A DNA stretch of 64,000 nt from Saxidomus purpurata (taxonomy: Eukaryota > Mollusca > Bivalvia > Venerida > Veneridae): contig JAFMSR010000012.1 of NCBI GenBank assembly GCA_022818135.1, forward strand, positions 31,185,550-31,249,549, written 5' to 3'. Both the position numbers and the translations under genes were made by a program. Positions 13,520-24,363 of this stretch are shown here, piece after piece; within the stretch, counting starts at the first letter, position 1; each line of letters starts with the position of its first letter. The notes below the pieces were generated by a model. The model was not told where the DNA came from. It saw only the letters and a list, made by a program, of their open reading frames with translations, and ran no database searches.

Positions 13520-13605
13520 ATGAGCTATGCAAAACAGTACATGGACCTGCGCTCGTTGCATATCATGCACGAATGCGTAGTTCCCTTGTTTACGACGAAT
13601 TGGAG
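13520..13605 (+). CDS. Candidate first coding exon, unknown protein
   Basis: An ATG in good context (AAACCATGA) opens 28 codons plus two bases, beginning MSYAKQYMDLRSLHIMHECV, and runs into a strong donor GGAG|GTAAGA. Base composition is less AT-biased than nearby DNA, and a GATA/TATA-like cluster lies upstream. I do not recognise the peptide and could not find the next exon, so a chance frame or a non-coding first exon is still possible. Confidence 0.3.
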
Positions 13606-13927
13606 GTAAGATACGGTTGGGTATAACTCAAGGGAGAAAACCTGGATGTTTATTGTCTCAGGTATATCTGCGTTTCCGCACGTTTTTTCATTACCGTCCG
13701 GGATTTGCAATATCTATTTATAATAATGTCAGTATAACTTCGACGATTTTCACGATTTTTATTGGACAAGAGGACCTGTGCAACATCTATCACCTGGTAT
13801 TTTAAAGCTGTATTTTTGACCAGACATAGAAACTGTTCACAGCACAACCTGGTCAATTAAACCTGTACACAAAAATTGTTTAAGGATTCACCCAGGCTAA
13901 CAATCTATGTGTTATATGCACTCTACA

Positions 13928-14175
13928 ATTGTCTGTGACCATGCAGCCCAATGTAGGTCTACACTTAGTGATCATGTGTCCAAAAGCATGCATTTAATGG
14001 AGATCAAATGCAAATCGACACTTGATCATGTGTCCAAAAAGCATCTTTACATTTAATGGCAATTATGTGTTCAAATGCACATCTACACTTGTCGGCGACC
14101 ATGTGTCTAAATGCACATCTATATACTGTTGATCACGTGGCCCAGTACACATCTACGCTAGTTGATCATGTGTCA
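13928..14175. repeat. Degenerate minisatellite, about 33-36 bp unit
   Basis: Imperfect copies of a unit like GATCATGTGTCCAAATGC plus ACATCTACACTTGT recur about seven times. The 101-residue plus-strand frame over this region (14,056-14,361) reads the repeat as NAHLHL-like segments and is not taken as a gene. Confidence 0.65.
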
Positions 14176-15369
14176 TATCAAAATTCCTTGAATTCTGTGG
14201 AGGAACATTTTGACAGCGTCACAGTATCAAGTTTACTAGCATATCAAAACGATCAATGTCCAAGGGCACCTATTTTAAAAGACCTGAAACAAGCACACAC
14301 AGAAATAGGTCATACACATGAACATGTCAGGATGATTCATTTAGATATTATATGGACGTAGATGCACACATCATAACAGCAAAGGGAGACAAATCTATAT
14401 TTCACCAAGACCAAAGTGTCAAGAATAAGTAATCTCCCAAAAAACTATAAAGTGTTCCTATGCCATAACTTTTCATTAACATCAAAGGACAACTTATAAA
14501 TTCATTGACCAATGTTGAAAAATATGATAAACAACAATTTCTTTTGCTGCTAATTAAGTATTATTAATTGCTGCAAGTCTATTGTTTTCTCTTGACGTTC
14601 CCTTATCATACAAGAAACTTTCACTGGATGCACATGCCAATGGGAATGTCTGGCTTGAGGGCAACTGTTTTTACTGCCAAAACAGTTACCCGAGAGCCAA
14701 ATATTCTCATCTGCACGTGCAGCCAGTGATAGATTCTTTTTCTCGCATACTATTTTCTACTAAAAGTAGCAGAAATAAAGTAAAACTAGATGGTTATTTT
14801 TGTCACAAAAACAAATGTCTCCCAAATGGCAGTTTGTCAATGATTGTAATACTGAGACAGGATATTAAAATAAAATAATTGTGGAGAAGAAGTGAAGATA
14901 AATAATTAAATTCCATTGTTGAGTGGGGAATGTGTCTGTTACATCTCATCACAGTTGCTGAACACTTCGTTCAGACACGAAATACAGTCACATGACTTTT
15001 GATCTCTAATTGTGACCTTGACCTTGAACAAAAGGTGGTCGTTACACGTATGCGCTCTGCACATCGTCTCAATATGGTGAACATTTGTGGTGAGTTATTC
15101 TAAAATCCTTCAAGGGGTACAAAGAGATATGGAGCGGACACAAAAATATAGTCACATCACCTTTGATACAGTACACGCAATCTAATTGTCATTATCATCT
15201 TAGTAACAAATAAAAGCTACCACTTTCTTGTAATAATCTCATTAAAAATATACACAACTTTAACCTGTACTTATATCTAGTGAGTTAATTGCTATATTTA
15301 ATGTTTTTCCAAGATGATAAAAGGGTAAAAGCCTTCTCTATTAAGCTTCCAATTAAAATATGTTACAAA
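14176..15369. other. No supported gene; receptor-motif repeat near 15,010
   Basis: The 98-residue frame at 14,582-14,878 matches no family I know and has no supporting splice or polyadenylation context. From about 14,985 to 15,200 the sequence resembles the TGACCTTGACCTT-containing repeat seen at 34.5 and 56.9 kb. Confidence 0.3.
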
Positions 15370-16122
15370 CGAGAATTGACCAACGGTCACTGTGACCTGA
15401 CCTTTGAACTACTGACCCCAAAAACAATAGGGATCATCTGCTCAATAAGACCATTCATCCTATGAAGTTTGAGAGCTGTAGGTCAAAAGGAACTCTAGTT
15501 ATCGTCCGGAAAACGAAGAATGGACGGACGGACTGACGGACTCCCCCAGTTTGAGGGTTGTAGGTCAAAAAGGAACTCTAGTTATCATCCGGAAATGAGA
15601 AATTGACCAACGGTCACTGTGACCTTGACCTTTGACCTACTGACCCCAAAAACAATAGGGATCATCTGCTCTATAAGACCAATCATCCTATGAAGTTTGA
15701 GGTCTGTAGGTCTAAAGGAACTCTAGTTATCATCCGGAAACGAGAATTGACCAACGGTCAGTGTGACCTGACCTTTGACCTACTGACCCCAAAAACAATA
15801 GGGATCATCAGCCTATAAGACCAATCATCCTATGAAGTTTGAGGGCTGTAGGTCAAAAAGGAACTCTAGTTATCATCCGGAAACGAGAAATTGACCAACG
15901 GTCACGTGACCTTGACCTTTGAACTACGACCCCAAAAACAATAGGGATCATCTGCTCAATAAGACCATTCATCCTATGAAGTTTGAGAGCTGTAGGTCAA
16001 AAGGAACTCTAGTTATCGTCCGAAACGCGAAGAATGGACGGACGGACTGACGGACTGACGGACGGACGGACTGACGGACAGGGCAAAAACAATATGTCTC
16101 CCCCCGAGGTGGGGGAGACATA
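15370..16122. repeat. Tandem-array element (family E), 144-bp unit
   Basis: Four copies of a unit containing GACCAACGGTCA, TGACCTTTGACCTACTGACC and CCTATGAAGTTTGAG start near 15,380, 15,608, 15,752 and 15,896. The last two steps are 144 bp each; the first is longer because of a partial duplication carrying GACGGACGGACTGACGG. The array ends in a GGACGGAC-rich tract and then a perfect hairpin at 16,094-16,121. I could not define the left end. The minus-strand Arg/Ser/Val-rich frame at 15,969-16,178 is translated repeat. Confidence 0.7.
16094..16121. repeat. Perfect 11-bp-stem hairpin ending family E
   Basis: ATGTCTCCCCC pairs perfectly with GGGGGAGACAT across the 6-base loop CGAGGT. It sits at the terminal edge of the tandem-array element, the position occupied by hairpins in families A and D. 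Confidence 0.85.
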
Positions 16123-18668
16123 ATTAATGACTTATATTTAGGCGCTATTTCCTTGCAGTAATGTACCAATTTACACATTCATTCATAAAAGTAGTATGTT
16201 CTGATGTAATCAAGTCATCTTACACATGGGGATGTAAGGTGAGATTTTCCAGAAAATAAAGTATTTCAACCTGGCTGTTTATGGTACCTTGCATTTTTTT
16301 CTCAAAATATAATAACCTAACATTGTTTTGCCCTTTGAAACCTTTCTCATGCTTATACATGTACATGTAATGATAAAATAATAAAGCAATACACAAATGT
16401 GATATAAGTAATTTATTTACAATGTCCTTGAAGGACTTACATGTATGTAAGTATCATAAAATAAATAGACATCTGACATATAACACATGACATGCTTCTA
16501 ATACATTATGCTTCAAAATTTGGATGGAATCGTTAAAAACATTAAAATAATTGGAATGTTGAAATTCTTTGTAATATCTTTTCCCAAAAGCATGCTTAAC
16601 AAAATATGCCATGTACAAAAGGCAGTGTGGCAATGTAATGTTCATGTAAGAATTTAATGAAAACTCATAGTTTCTTGTGGCAGGTATAAACTACATGCTG
16701 AAGCAAACAGTGGTGCCTTATTTGGGAAATAAAAGCAACATGAATATGATCTACCTGCAACAATCAAGACTCTAATTTACAAGTCTGCCAGGTAAATTGA
16801 ATACCTGTTCACTTTTTGCAACTACATCACATGTTTTCAGCACGGAAATTTAACAAAGAATCATATGTTACTTGGAATTTGACTAAAAACTATTTCAGCA
16901 CATTAGAGTTGCCTCACTGTACCAAACCAGGGATCTTATACATGTATAAAAGATCCCTGACCAAACCAACAACTTTTTTGGTACATCTGATTTTTTTTGT
17001 ACACAATTGCAGGAAACTGCTTTCATTAACGAAAACCATAGAAACAAAAGAGTTCTTTCTTTCTGGGGACAAAAATTATTTCCTTACAACCAGTGACACT
17101 CTAGGACAATGCAAAAAGTGCAATAAAGTAAACATAAATCAACATCTTAACAAAAACATACACAATTATAAGAGATAGAGCTACTTTTTTGTTTTTCAAT
17201 TTCATGAAAATGTTCACCAGAGAAAATTCAAATGTTTCTGTAAGAGCATACATGGTATACCACTGAAATTGTACAAGGCAAAAATAGTTTCCTAGCTGGG
17301 GTAGTTCTTCAAGTAGAACCACAAAACTTTAGAAAACCTTTAAAACTTTCAAATCATAAAAATAAAACATTTAATATAAAGAAAAAGTGAGAGTACGCTT
17401 ACATCAAGGTACTTGCTCACTTGGACGGATAGCTACTGGACAGGTACAGACAAGAAAATAACTTCTAATAAAGTATGTATATGTAAATTAGTGTGATGGT
17501 GGAAACATATGAAATGAGTATATCAAAGTAAATATTGACAACTGAATTGTTGCAACCTCTTAAAATATTTCACTAACTTTCATGAAATACACATCTTTGG
17601 GTGCATTTTATGATACAGTACCAATTTACATCACAAGTCAGGAACAATTTCTTGAACTGATTAACTATATTTTCAATTTTCATGTAATCATGTAACTGTG
17701 AATAGAGGATAAAGTTATAAGTTAACAACATAGAAATGTGAGTAATCATCAAGACAAAATATAACTCTGAACATGTTACATTTCTGAACGGATAAACCAC
17801 GCATTTTCAATAGTACCCGTCATAATCAACCAATACTTGAAATGAGACATTTTAAAAAAACTTCCAAATCTTAACCCTACCCTGCTTTACATGATTATAA
17901 CTGGCAACACTTACACTGTTTTCATTAGCTCAGTGAATATCAAACAACTTGCAAATGGGAAAGGCTACGATAGGTCAACATACAGACTTAACTAAGGATT
18001 TGATGTGTCCTAGTGTCATTATATACTACAGAAACAGTTTTGCTCCATGCTCTCAAATAATGACCTAAGGATCAAGTTCATGTGAGTGTTGCAGGGTTTA
18101 TGATGAGGGTATGTTAAGTTCCATATATGTAGACTCTTACTTTACTGGCATATACATTTATCTGTGGCATGTAAAGTTTCAGAACTGAGGAATACAACAA
18201 AAAATTGAACACTTAAATATCACTTCAACTTCCACAAAAGCTACTGTAAAGTCATTCATACATGTTCAAACCATTAAAATACAATAACATGTGTTAATAA
18301 CTAATTAGTTTACTTTAGGACAGGGTACCAGCATCAAACATCTAAAATGTGACAGAAGTCATGTCTTACTAAGCTTTGCTCTGTGTAGTTTAATGGTACA
18401 AATGTACTATACTAGGGCAACAAAATGAATTGAAACAAGTATATATGATTCTACAGTAGCTTCCCGGATATACAGCACTTATAAAAGATAAGACTTTCCA
18501 GGTAATAAGTTCAAACATGGTCAGTTCCGGGTGCACTTTGTTCATAGTTAATTTAATATACAGTTTAGTCAATTCTTAAAGTAGACAAAATCAATAAAAT
18601 TGTGAGCGAGATTTAAATTAACGCTTTGGTTGGCAATTCATCAGAAAAAAAGATGGTAACATCCTATA
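16123..18668. other. No supported gene
   Basis: AT-rich DNA between the family E repeat and the 3' end of ARL2BP. The 120-residue plus frame (16,816-17,178) and opposing minus frames have no recognisable motif and no splice context. Confidence 0.4.
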
Positions 18669-18674
18669 TTTATT
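18669..18674 (-). promoter_or_regulatory. ARL2BP: ARL2BP polyadenylation signal (AATAAA)
   Basis: The minus strand reads AATAAA 90 bases past the ARL2BP stop codon. It is the first canonical signal met and predicts a 3' UTR of roughly 110 nt. Confidence 0.5.
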
Positions 18675-18763
18675 GTTATATGTTTTATATGCGCTGTAAC
18701 TATTCTTTCATTTTCCTATCTTGTAAATTTCTTCAATGTGTATCCTGAGGTGGGTGGGGTATA

Positions 18764-18898
18764 TCAGTGTTGTGATCCATTACTTTCATTGAAAGAATGT
18801 CCAGTCAAAGAAAAGCCAGATCCATCTAGACACAGATCAGCACCTAAGTTTGTAACAGTTATACCAGCACTAAAATCTACAGTTCTTCCTTCTTTCTC
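18764..18898 (-). CDS. ARL2BP: ARL2BP coding exon 6 (terminal)
   Basis: Begins EKEGRTVDFSAGITVTNLG in phase 0 after a TTTTTTAG acceptor and ends at TGA (18,764-18,766), encoding 44 residues. The EKEGR block is conserved with vertebrates; the last 30 residues are not. Confidence 0.93.
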   Translation of the reverse strand, partial: EKEGRTVDFSAGITVTNLGADLCLDGSGFSLTGHSFNESNGSQH

Positions 18899-21800
18899 CT
18901 AAAAAATACAAGCAATATACACATGTAACTAAGTAACATCAATCTGTGTAGGGTAAGATGCTGTATTTTTAACAAACATATCAATAATATTAGATTCTAC
19001 AACACTTCTGTCAGACTCAAACTCACTTTTTTATGGAAACATAGGCCCTACTTTAACTGTAATCTAATAATTTCAAAACTAAAGAGTTATACACAGAAAA
19101 GTAAATAAAATACAGTGTATGCTAGTAGCTAATTACTGAAATACTGCAAGCAATACCAAGAACCCTTACAGTTTTGAGCTACATTTTTATGGCCATTTTC
19201 TTCTCATGAAGCACAATGTGTCACAATACATGTATATGTAACTGACATCAAGCTTTATGTTACTTTCAGGTTATAAATTGTCATTGACACACAATTCTAA
19301 CATGGATTTATCAGACTGTCAAACAAAGTTTTTTTCACACGCACAAGGAAGAGAACATTGTGACCTAAATTATGACATTGTTAAAAGACATAAAGAAAAC
19401 TTTCAAAGTCTGTATATATATTTTTCGTAATATCTGGTCATGTTAGAATCAACATAATATTCTTTTAAGTGTTGTTTATCATCTAATAAACAACTGTTTA
19501 GCACTCTGATGCCCAGTTATATCTTCTCAGTCAATCATGGCACATGAAAACTCTTAAGTATTGTTTATTAGGCGATGAACAGCCTAAACTTCTGGTTATT
19601 ACACTCTTTAGTGTGAATTCTTCATAAAATTTTACAAAATCAGCTTAATTCAGTCAAGAGTTGTAATCTAACGTAAGTTACTTGGTGGTATAATATCTGT
19701 AAAGTCTTAAAGGGAAGTTTCAAATCAATTCAATTAGTAGTTGTAGAGATATATGCATGAAGTAGATTCACATAAAACTTTAACTAAAATTTCTAGCTGA
19801 ACAAACCATAAAATATATGACCTTCGACGCGGGAAAATGTACCTTCGGACATTAGTTACATTAATCGACAATAATTGATAAAAAAACCCATAAAATTTAC
19901 ATTTTTGTCACCCTCTTTAAATGCAAAATCAATGTTAAAAACTGATAACCACTATATTTTACTCAACAAGAACATAATTTTGGCTGCAAAATCCTCCAAG
20001 ACCATTATTATGGCAACAGCGACTTAAAATGATTCTTTTTTTTTATTTTGTCTATACTTTATGAAAAAAATTGTGGTATGTGACGTCATTTTTAGAGTGA
20101 CAAATGACGCCTTAGGTATACTTTTTCAAACTGTTGTAGTTTTGTATGTACTGGACTCAGGTAACTGAAATTTTCCAATATTGATATTGAAATATTGTTT
20201 ATTCAAAATATACAAGAAAGCTAGTTTCCTCATATTTTGTCCGAAGGCCCATTTTCCCGTGTCGCTGGTCATATATTAAATTTGGTAAATGTTACCTAAT
20301 TTGGTGGTCTGATACCCCTAAACACCTGAATTAGATTTCAACTTAATCCTGATAGCATTTAATACTATTACATTTGTATATTTGTATTGAAGTAGCTTGC
20401 AACCTAATTTTAACCAAAATATTTGTCAAACAACAACCTATATGACCTTGGCTGACTCTAGAAAATTGTCTGTAAAACTTTAAATAAGGTGTGATGTATA
20501 GACATTGTAGTTTCAGCTTTGAAACTTTTCGACTTGTCCTGTGAAACTGGCACAGGGATAAAAAATATTTCTATGGGCAGCCAAGTATAGGCTGCCTGAA
20601 ACCAGAAGTTCTAAATGAGGTTAAATAAAACAAACGTAAACTTACTGCTCTAAAATCTAGGAACATTTCTTTGAAAGACACAAAATCACTAAAGGTGAGC
20701 AACATTTCAAATATCTCCCCATCTAATTCATCTTTTCTTTCCCTGAAATATAAACACAATGATTGCAATAGTTTGAAAACAAGATTAATGAAATATGATG
20801 TTGGGAAATCAACGCTAGCTTTGACATAAGCCAATGCTAAAATTGGCTTCAAAACAGTTAAACTGGCTCAAAAACAATTGAATTAGCTACAACTAATAGC
20901 TAAAAATGGTGTTGAGTTTGCTACATGAACAACACTACCCGGTAGAAATGGCTAAATACTAGATGGGTGTCGCCCTTTTACACTTTGTCAGAATAACAAA
21001 ATGTGGCGACATCATGACCCTTTTGTCAGGAGCAATACAATTTGAAAATTTTATGAAGAAATCTTAAGAAATGGCAAAGCTATCGCCAACGTTAAGTTTT
21101 TGTGACAGAAGAACTGACCGACGAACAAAGCGCTCCCTATGTATCGCCTTTTCTCTGAAAGGGCCACACAAAAATTAGACCATTGCAAGCTCAGAAAATT
21201 ATTTCATCAAAAACAATTTAACCACTTACAGCATGTAATCAACAAAAAAGAAATTATAAAAACCAGATATGTCTTTAATAACATTATACTTACATAATTT
21301 GTTTAGAAAATTCACTCATACAAAATCCTGGCATTCGTTTACTTAATTCTTCTTCCAAATAATGTTCTACTAGACTAACCTGAAACAAACCAAGGATAAA
21401 TATACAGATCATGGTCAGAACTGGATATCTCATACCTTTACTTACATGAGCTCAAGTAAGAGTTAGTAAAATGGTTTCCAGCCAAAGCTTAACAGAAACA
21501 TTCAATCTTACTGGTAATTCACAATTTCATAAAGAACAGTTATTAAAGGTTCAAAGCAGATATCACTTACATGTACATACGTCATTTTCATCTAACTATA
21601 TTTGGTACTTATGCAGAGTGATACCAGTGCATAATAAAATATTAACGTTCTGAATTAAGTCTTCTCTCTGAAGACAAGTTTGTATTTTTCATAGATCATC
21701 AACCGCGCAGATACAGCTAGCAAGTTGACGTACATATCATAAGACAAAATATTTAAAGACTTACATATTCTCTATGAATATCTGTGTATATAAATTTGTT

Positions 21801-23686
21801 TTCTTCCGAATCATCAAACTCATTGTAATATTTTTCTAGGAAGTCATGTTGTAATGTCTGAAACTCCTCTTCTGTAAAAGATGGTGTACATTTAGTTACT
21901 GAATTAGCAGTAGGAAATCAATACATTCATTCAATATGTATAGAAAACACACTTCAAAAACACTCTTTTAAACTTACTTAAACGGACAATTAAGATAAGC
22001 AATAAATGTTATTAAAAGCCAATGATTAGTACTTCATAGTGCTGGATAATCGAACAGATTTCATAATCCATTATCCAATCGAACTGGAAAATTAAAATTG
22101 ATCTGAAAACAATCAAATGTTTCTGTTCATACAAAATTTATATTGTATAATTATTGCAAAAGTCTCACCCATGATAATGTCTTCAATATGACCAATGACT
22201 AGATCAAATTTTGTATCAGATATACTTGAACTGAAAAAGACACAAATGCTATGAATACGTGCAAAATACAACACTCTATTATTAAATAGCATAGAACATG
22301 TCAACTTTATTAATAGGCATTTGTACTAGGTATTGAAATGCTACTCCACTTAATGAAAAATATCTGTCTGATCAGGAACAGTTTATAGAGCTATAGAGTA
22401 ATCCTGGTCTGGTGCAAAATCAAAATAGAAATCTGGCTTATAAACAAGAGCTGTCCATAAGACAGCAAGCTCGACTATTGTGGGTGTTTGCTAATAAAAA
22501 AAAAATTATCAGTATAATAGCAAAACAAAATTCTGCTAACTATTAAGTATAAACTAGGAAAGTTGAATCATAAAAGAAGTCAAAATCTATAACTATATAT
22601 TAAATTTTTGGTAAAATAATTGTTTGATACAAAATGTACCCCTGAACACTATTGCTAAGTTTGATATAACTACCATAAGGGGTTACTGAGATATGTGCAT
22701 GATAGTACCTTGCAGGCAAAACTTTAACCAAATTTTCAAAGTCAAACAAGGGCCATAATTTGCACTAAATTTGAACAAGAGTTATCTGTCTTGACTGTAT
22801 GACACCCCTTAAGACATTAACAAAGTTCAAGTCAATATCATAAGTGGTTACTGAGATATGTGCATGATAGTACCTAGCAGGCAAAACTTTAACCAAATTT
22901 AGTACCTAGCAGGCAAAACTTTAACCAAATTTTCAAAGTCAAACAAGGGCCATAATTTGTACTAAATTTATACAAGAGTTATCTGACTTGATTGTATGAC
23001 ACCCCTAAAGACATGAACAAAGTTTCAAGTCAATATCATAAGTGGTTACTGACATATGTGCATGACAGTACCTAGCAGGCAAAACTTTAACCAAATTTAG
23101 TACCTAGCAGGCAAAACTTTAACCAAATTTTCAAAGTCAAACAAGGGCCATAATTTGTACTAAATTTATACAAGAGTTATCTGTCTTGACTGTGTGACAC
23201 CCCTAGAGACATTAACGAAGTTTCAAGTCAATATCATAAGTGGTTACTGAAATATGTGCATGATAGTACCTAGCAGGCAAAACTTTAACCAAATTTTCAA
23301 AGTCAAACAAGGGCCATAATTTGTACTAAATTTATACAAGAGTTATCTGACTTGATTGTATGACACCCCTAAAGACATGAACAAAGTTTCAAGTCAATAT
23401 CATAAGTGGTTACTAACATATGTGCATGATAGTACTTAGCAGGCAAAACTTTAACCAAAGAAGCAACGCCGACGCACAAGTGACTGTAATAGCTCTCCAT
23501 ATTCTCCAAATAGTCGAGCTAAAAATAAATTTTCATTCTTTCAAATTTTAGAGAACAAAGACTTTCAAACTTGTGTAAACGAGTCAGGACTTTGATTCAA
23601 ACAATTTACAACGACTACAAACTTATGAGTGAATACCTTGATGTTGCTAAGTCTTCCTCTTCAAACATGAGATCTTCCACTTCCAT
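18764..23686 (-). CDS. ARL2BP: ARL2BP: ARL2-binding protein (BART), six coding exons
   Basis: ARL2BP binds GTP-loaded ARL2, and in vertebrates acts at the centrosome and basal body, in mitochondria and in nuclear retention of STAT3. Coding exons in transcript order are 23,637-23,686, 22,169-22,230, 21,765-21,871, 21,294-21,379, 20,646-20,742 and 18,764-18,898: 537 nt, 178 residues plus stop, against 163 in human. All introns are GT-AG and phases agree at each junction. Diagnostic blocks are VIGHIEDIIM, EFQTLQHDFLEKYYNEF, SEENKFIYTDI, SLVEHYLEEEL and FEMLLTFSDFVSFKEMFLDF, together forming the all-helical BART domain. The C-terminal tail after DFRAEKEGR is about 15 residues longer than in human and diverged. 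The start ATG sits in an ideal context (GCCATGG). Several repeats lie in its introns. Confidence 0.96.
19814..20276. mobile_element. MITE with about 42-bp terminal inverted repeats
   Basis: The left end (TATATGACC, CGGGAAAATG, CCTTCGGACA) reappears inverted at the right end (TGTCCGAAGG, CATTTTCCCG, GGTCATATA), with a few mismatches over about 42 bp. The element is about 460 bp, AT-rich and non-coding. Both tips run into TATA, consistent with a TA target site as in Tc1/mariner-type MITEs, but the exact edge is uncertain. It lies in the last ARL2BP intron. Confidence 0.75.
20646..20742 (-). CDS. ARL2BP: ARL2BP coding exon 5
   Basis: One base completes a Met codon from exon 4, then 32 codons from ERKDELDGEIFEML to FLDFRA. 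Acceptor TTTCAG, donor GCA|GTAAGT. This is the most conserved part of the family. Confidence 0.97.
21294..21379 (-). CDS. ARL2BP: ARL2BP coding exon 4
   Basis: Twenty-eight codons plus two bases, VSLVEHYLEEELSKRMPGFC onwards, with acceptor TTTCAG and donor AT|GTAAGT. Aligns without gaps to the human SLVEKYIEEQL region. Confidence 0.96.
21765..21871 (-). CDS. ARL2BP: ARL2BP coding exon 3
   Basis: Two bases complete a Glu codon, then 35 codons including EEFQTLQHDFLEKYYNEF and ENKFIYTDIHREY. Acceptor TTTTACAG, donor AT|GTAAGT, ending in phase 0. Confidence 0.97.
22169..22230 (-). CDS. ARL2BP: ARL2BP coding exon 2
   Basis: Encodes SSISDTKFDLVIGHIEDIIM, flanked by one split base on each side; acceptor TTTTTCAG, donor GG|GTGAGA. 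Confidence 0.97.
22445..23522. mobile_element. Element B1 (hairpin/subterminal-repeat family B)
   Basis: Left end CAAGAG, then hairpin GCTGTC...GACAGC, then AGCTCGACTATT. Right end AATAGTCGAGCTAA, the inverted copy of that subterminal sequence. Inside is a tandem array whose GGTTACTGAGATATGTGCAT landmarks start at 22,681, 22,846, 23,044, 23,242 and 23,408: steps of 165, 198, 198 and 166 bp. The two long steps equal 165 plus a 33-bp local duplication (AGTACCTAGCAGGCAAAACT and following). Non-coding. It lies in the first coding intron of ARL2BP. Confidence 0.75.
23637..23686 (-). CDS. ARL2BP: ARL2BP coding exon 1
   Basis: MEVEDLMFEEEDLATS plus two bases, then donor AG|GTATTC. The exon begins five bases upstream at 23,691 after a CATAG acceptor, so a further 5' exon must exist. 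An out-of-frame ATG forms the first three bases of the exon. Confidence 0.88.
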
Positions 23687-24363
23687 GGCATCTATGAATA
23701 GAAAAGAATCTATTAGTATTATTCTACTGCAGTCATTGGCTCATTGCTAACCCTGAGCATAAGACTTGGTGGAAGTTTTGCTCACATGTTCACCGATTCA
23801 GAATTGCTTGCATTCATGTAGTGTTTTCATATTTTGGAAAATTGTTACAAGATATAAAACATTTTATTCAAATGTTGGTTCAAGTTAGCTTAGCTTTTAA
23901 CAATTAACTTTAAGCTGCAGCAAGAACAATGCTGAAACCATGGAGTTTAACCACAGTAAAAGCATTGAAAACATTTAAGAAAATCAGTTATGCCAAGTTA
24001 TTTCTCGTACAGGAAGATATGAAATAAAATATACACTACAGAAAGGGTGCATTCTTAATTTTTGACAACGATAGTCAAAAATGATTTTCACTGTATTCAA
24101 TGGAATAAAACTGTGATACAGATTCATAAATTTTAGTTATATAACTTTGACAATGTTCATCTTTCAAATAGTATAGATCATTAATTAATGTCTTTCTTAA
24201 AATTATAATGGTCACTTTGAAGGGTATCATCACTTTAATCTTATTTTCATCACAATTGATTACAACTTAAACAATGTGTGTAAATGAGAGCATTTGATGT
24301 AAACATGGTCTTTCCAATACTATTCGAAAGACCTTGATGTAAATGACCATCTGAAAAGGTTTA

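Noticed and set aside
14582..14878. 98-residue plus-strand frame with several Cys/His
   Set aside because: Cys/His spacing fits no zinc-finger pattern I know, and there is no supporting context; treated as chance.
15969..16178. Minus-strand frame rich in Arg/Ser/Val-Pro
   Set aside because: It translates the GGACGGACTGACGG tandem tract and terminal hairpin of a repeat.
22681..23430. Possible CRISPR-like array of regular repeats
   Set aside because: Units are 165 bp, adjacent and similar throughout with no unique spacers; the host is eukaryotic and the array lies in an intron.
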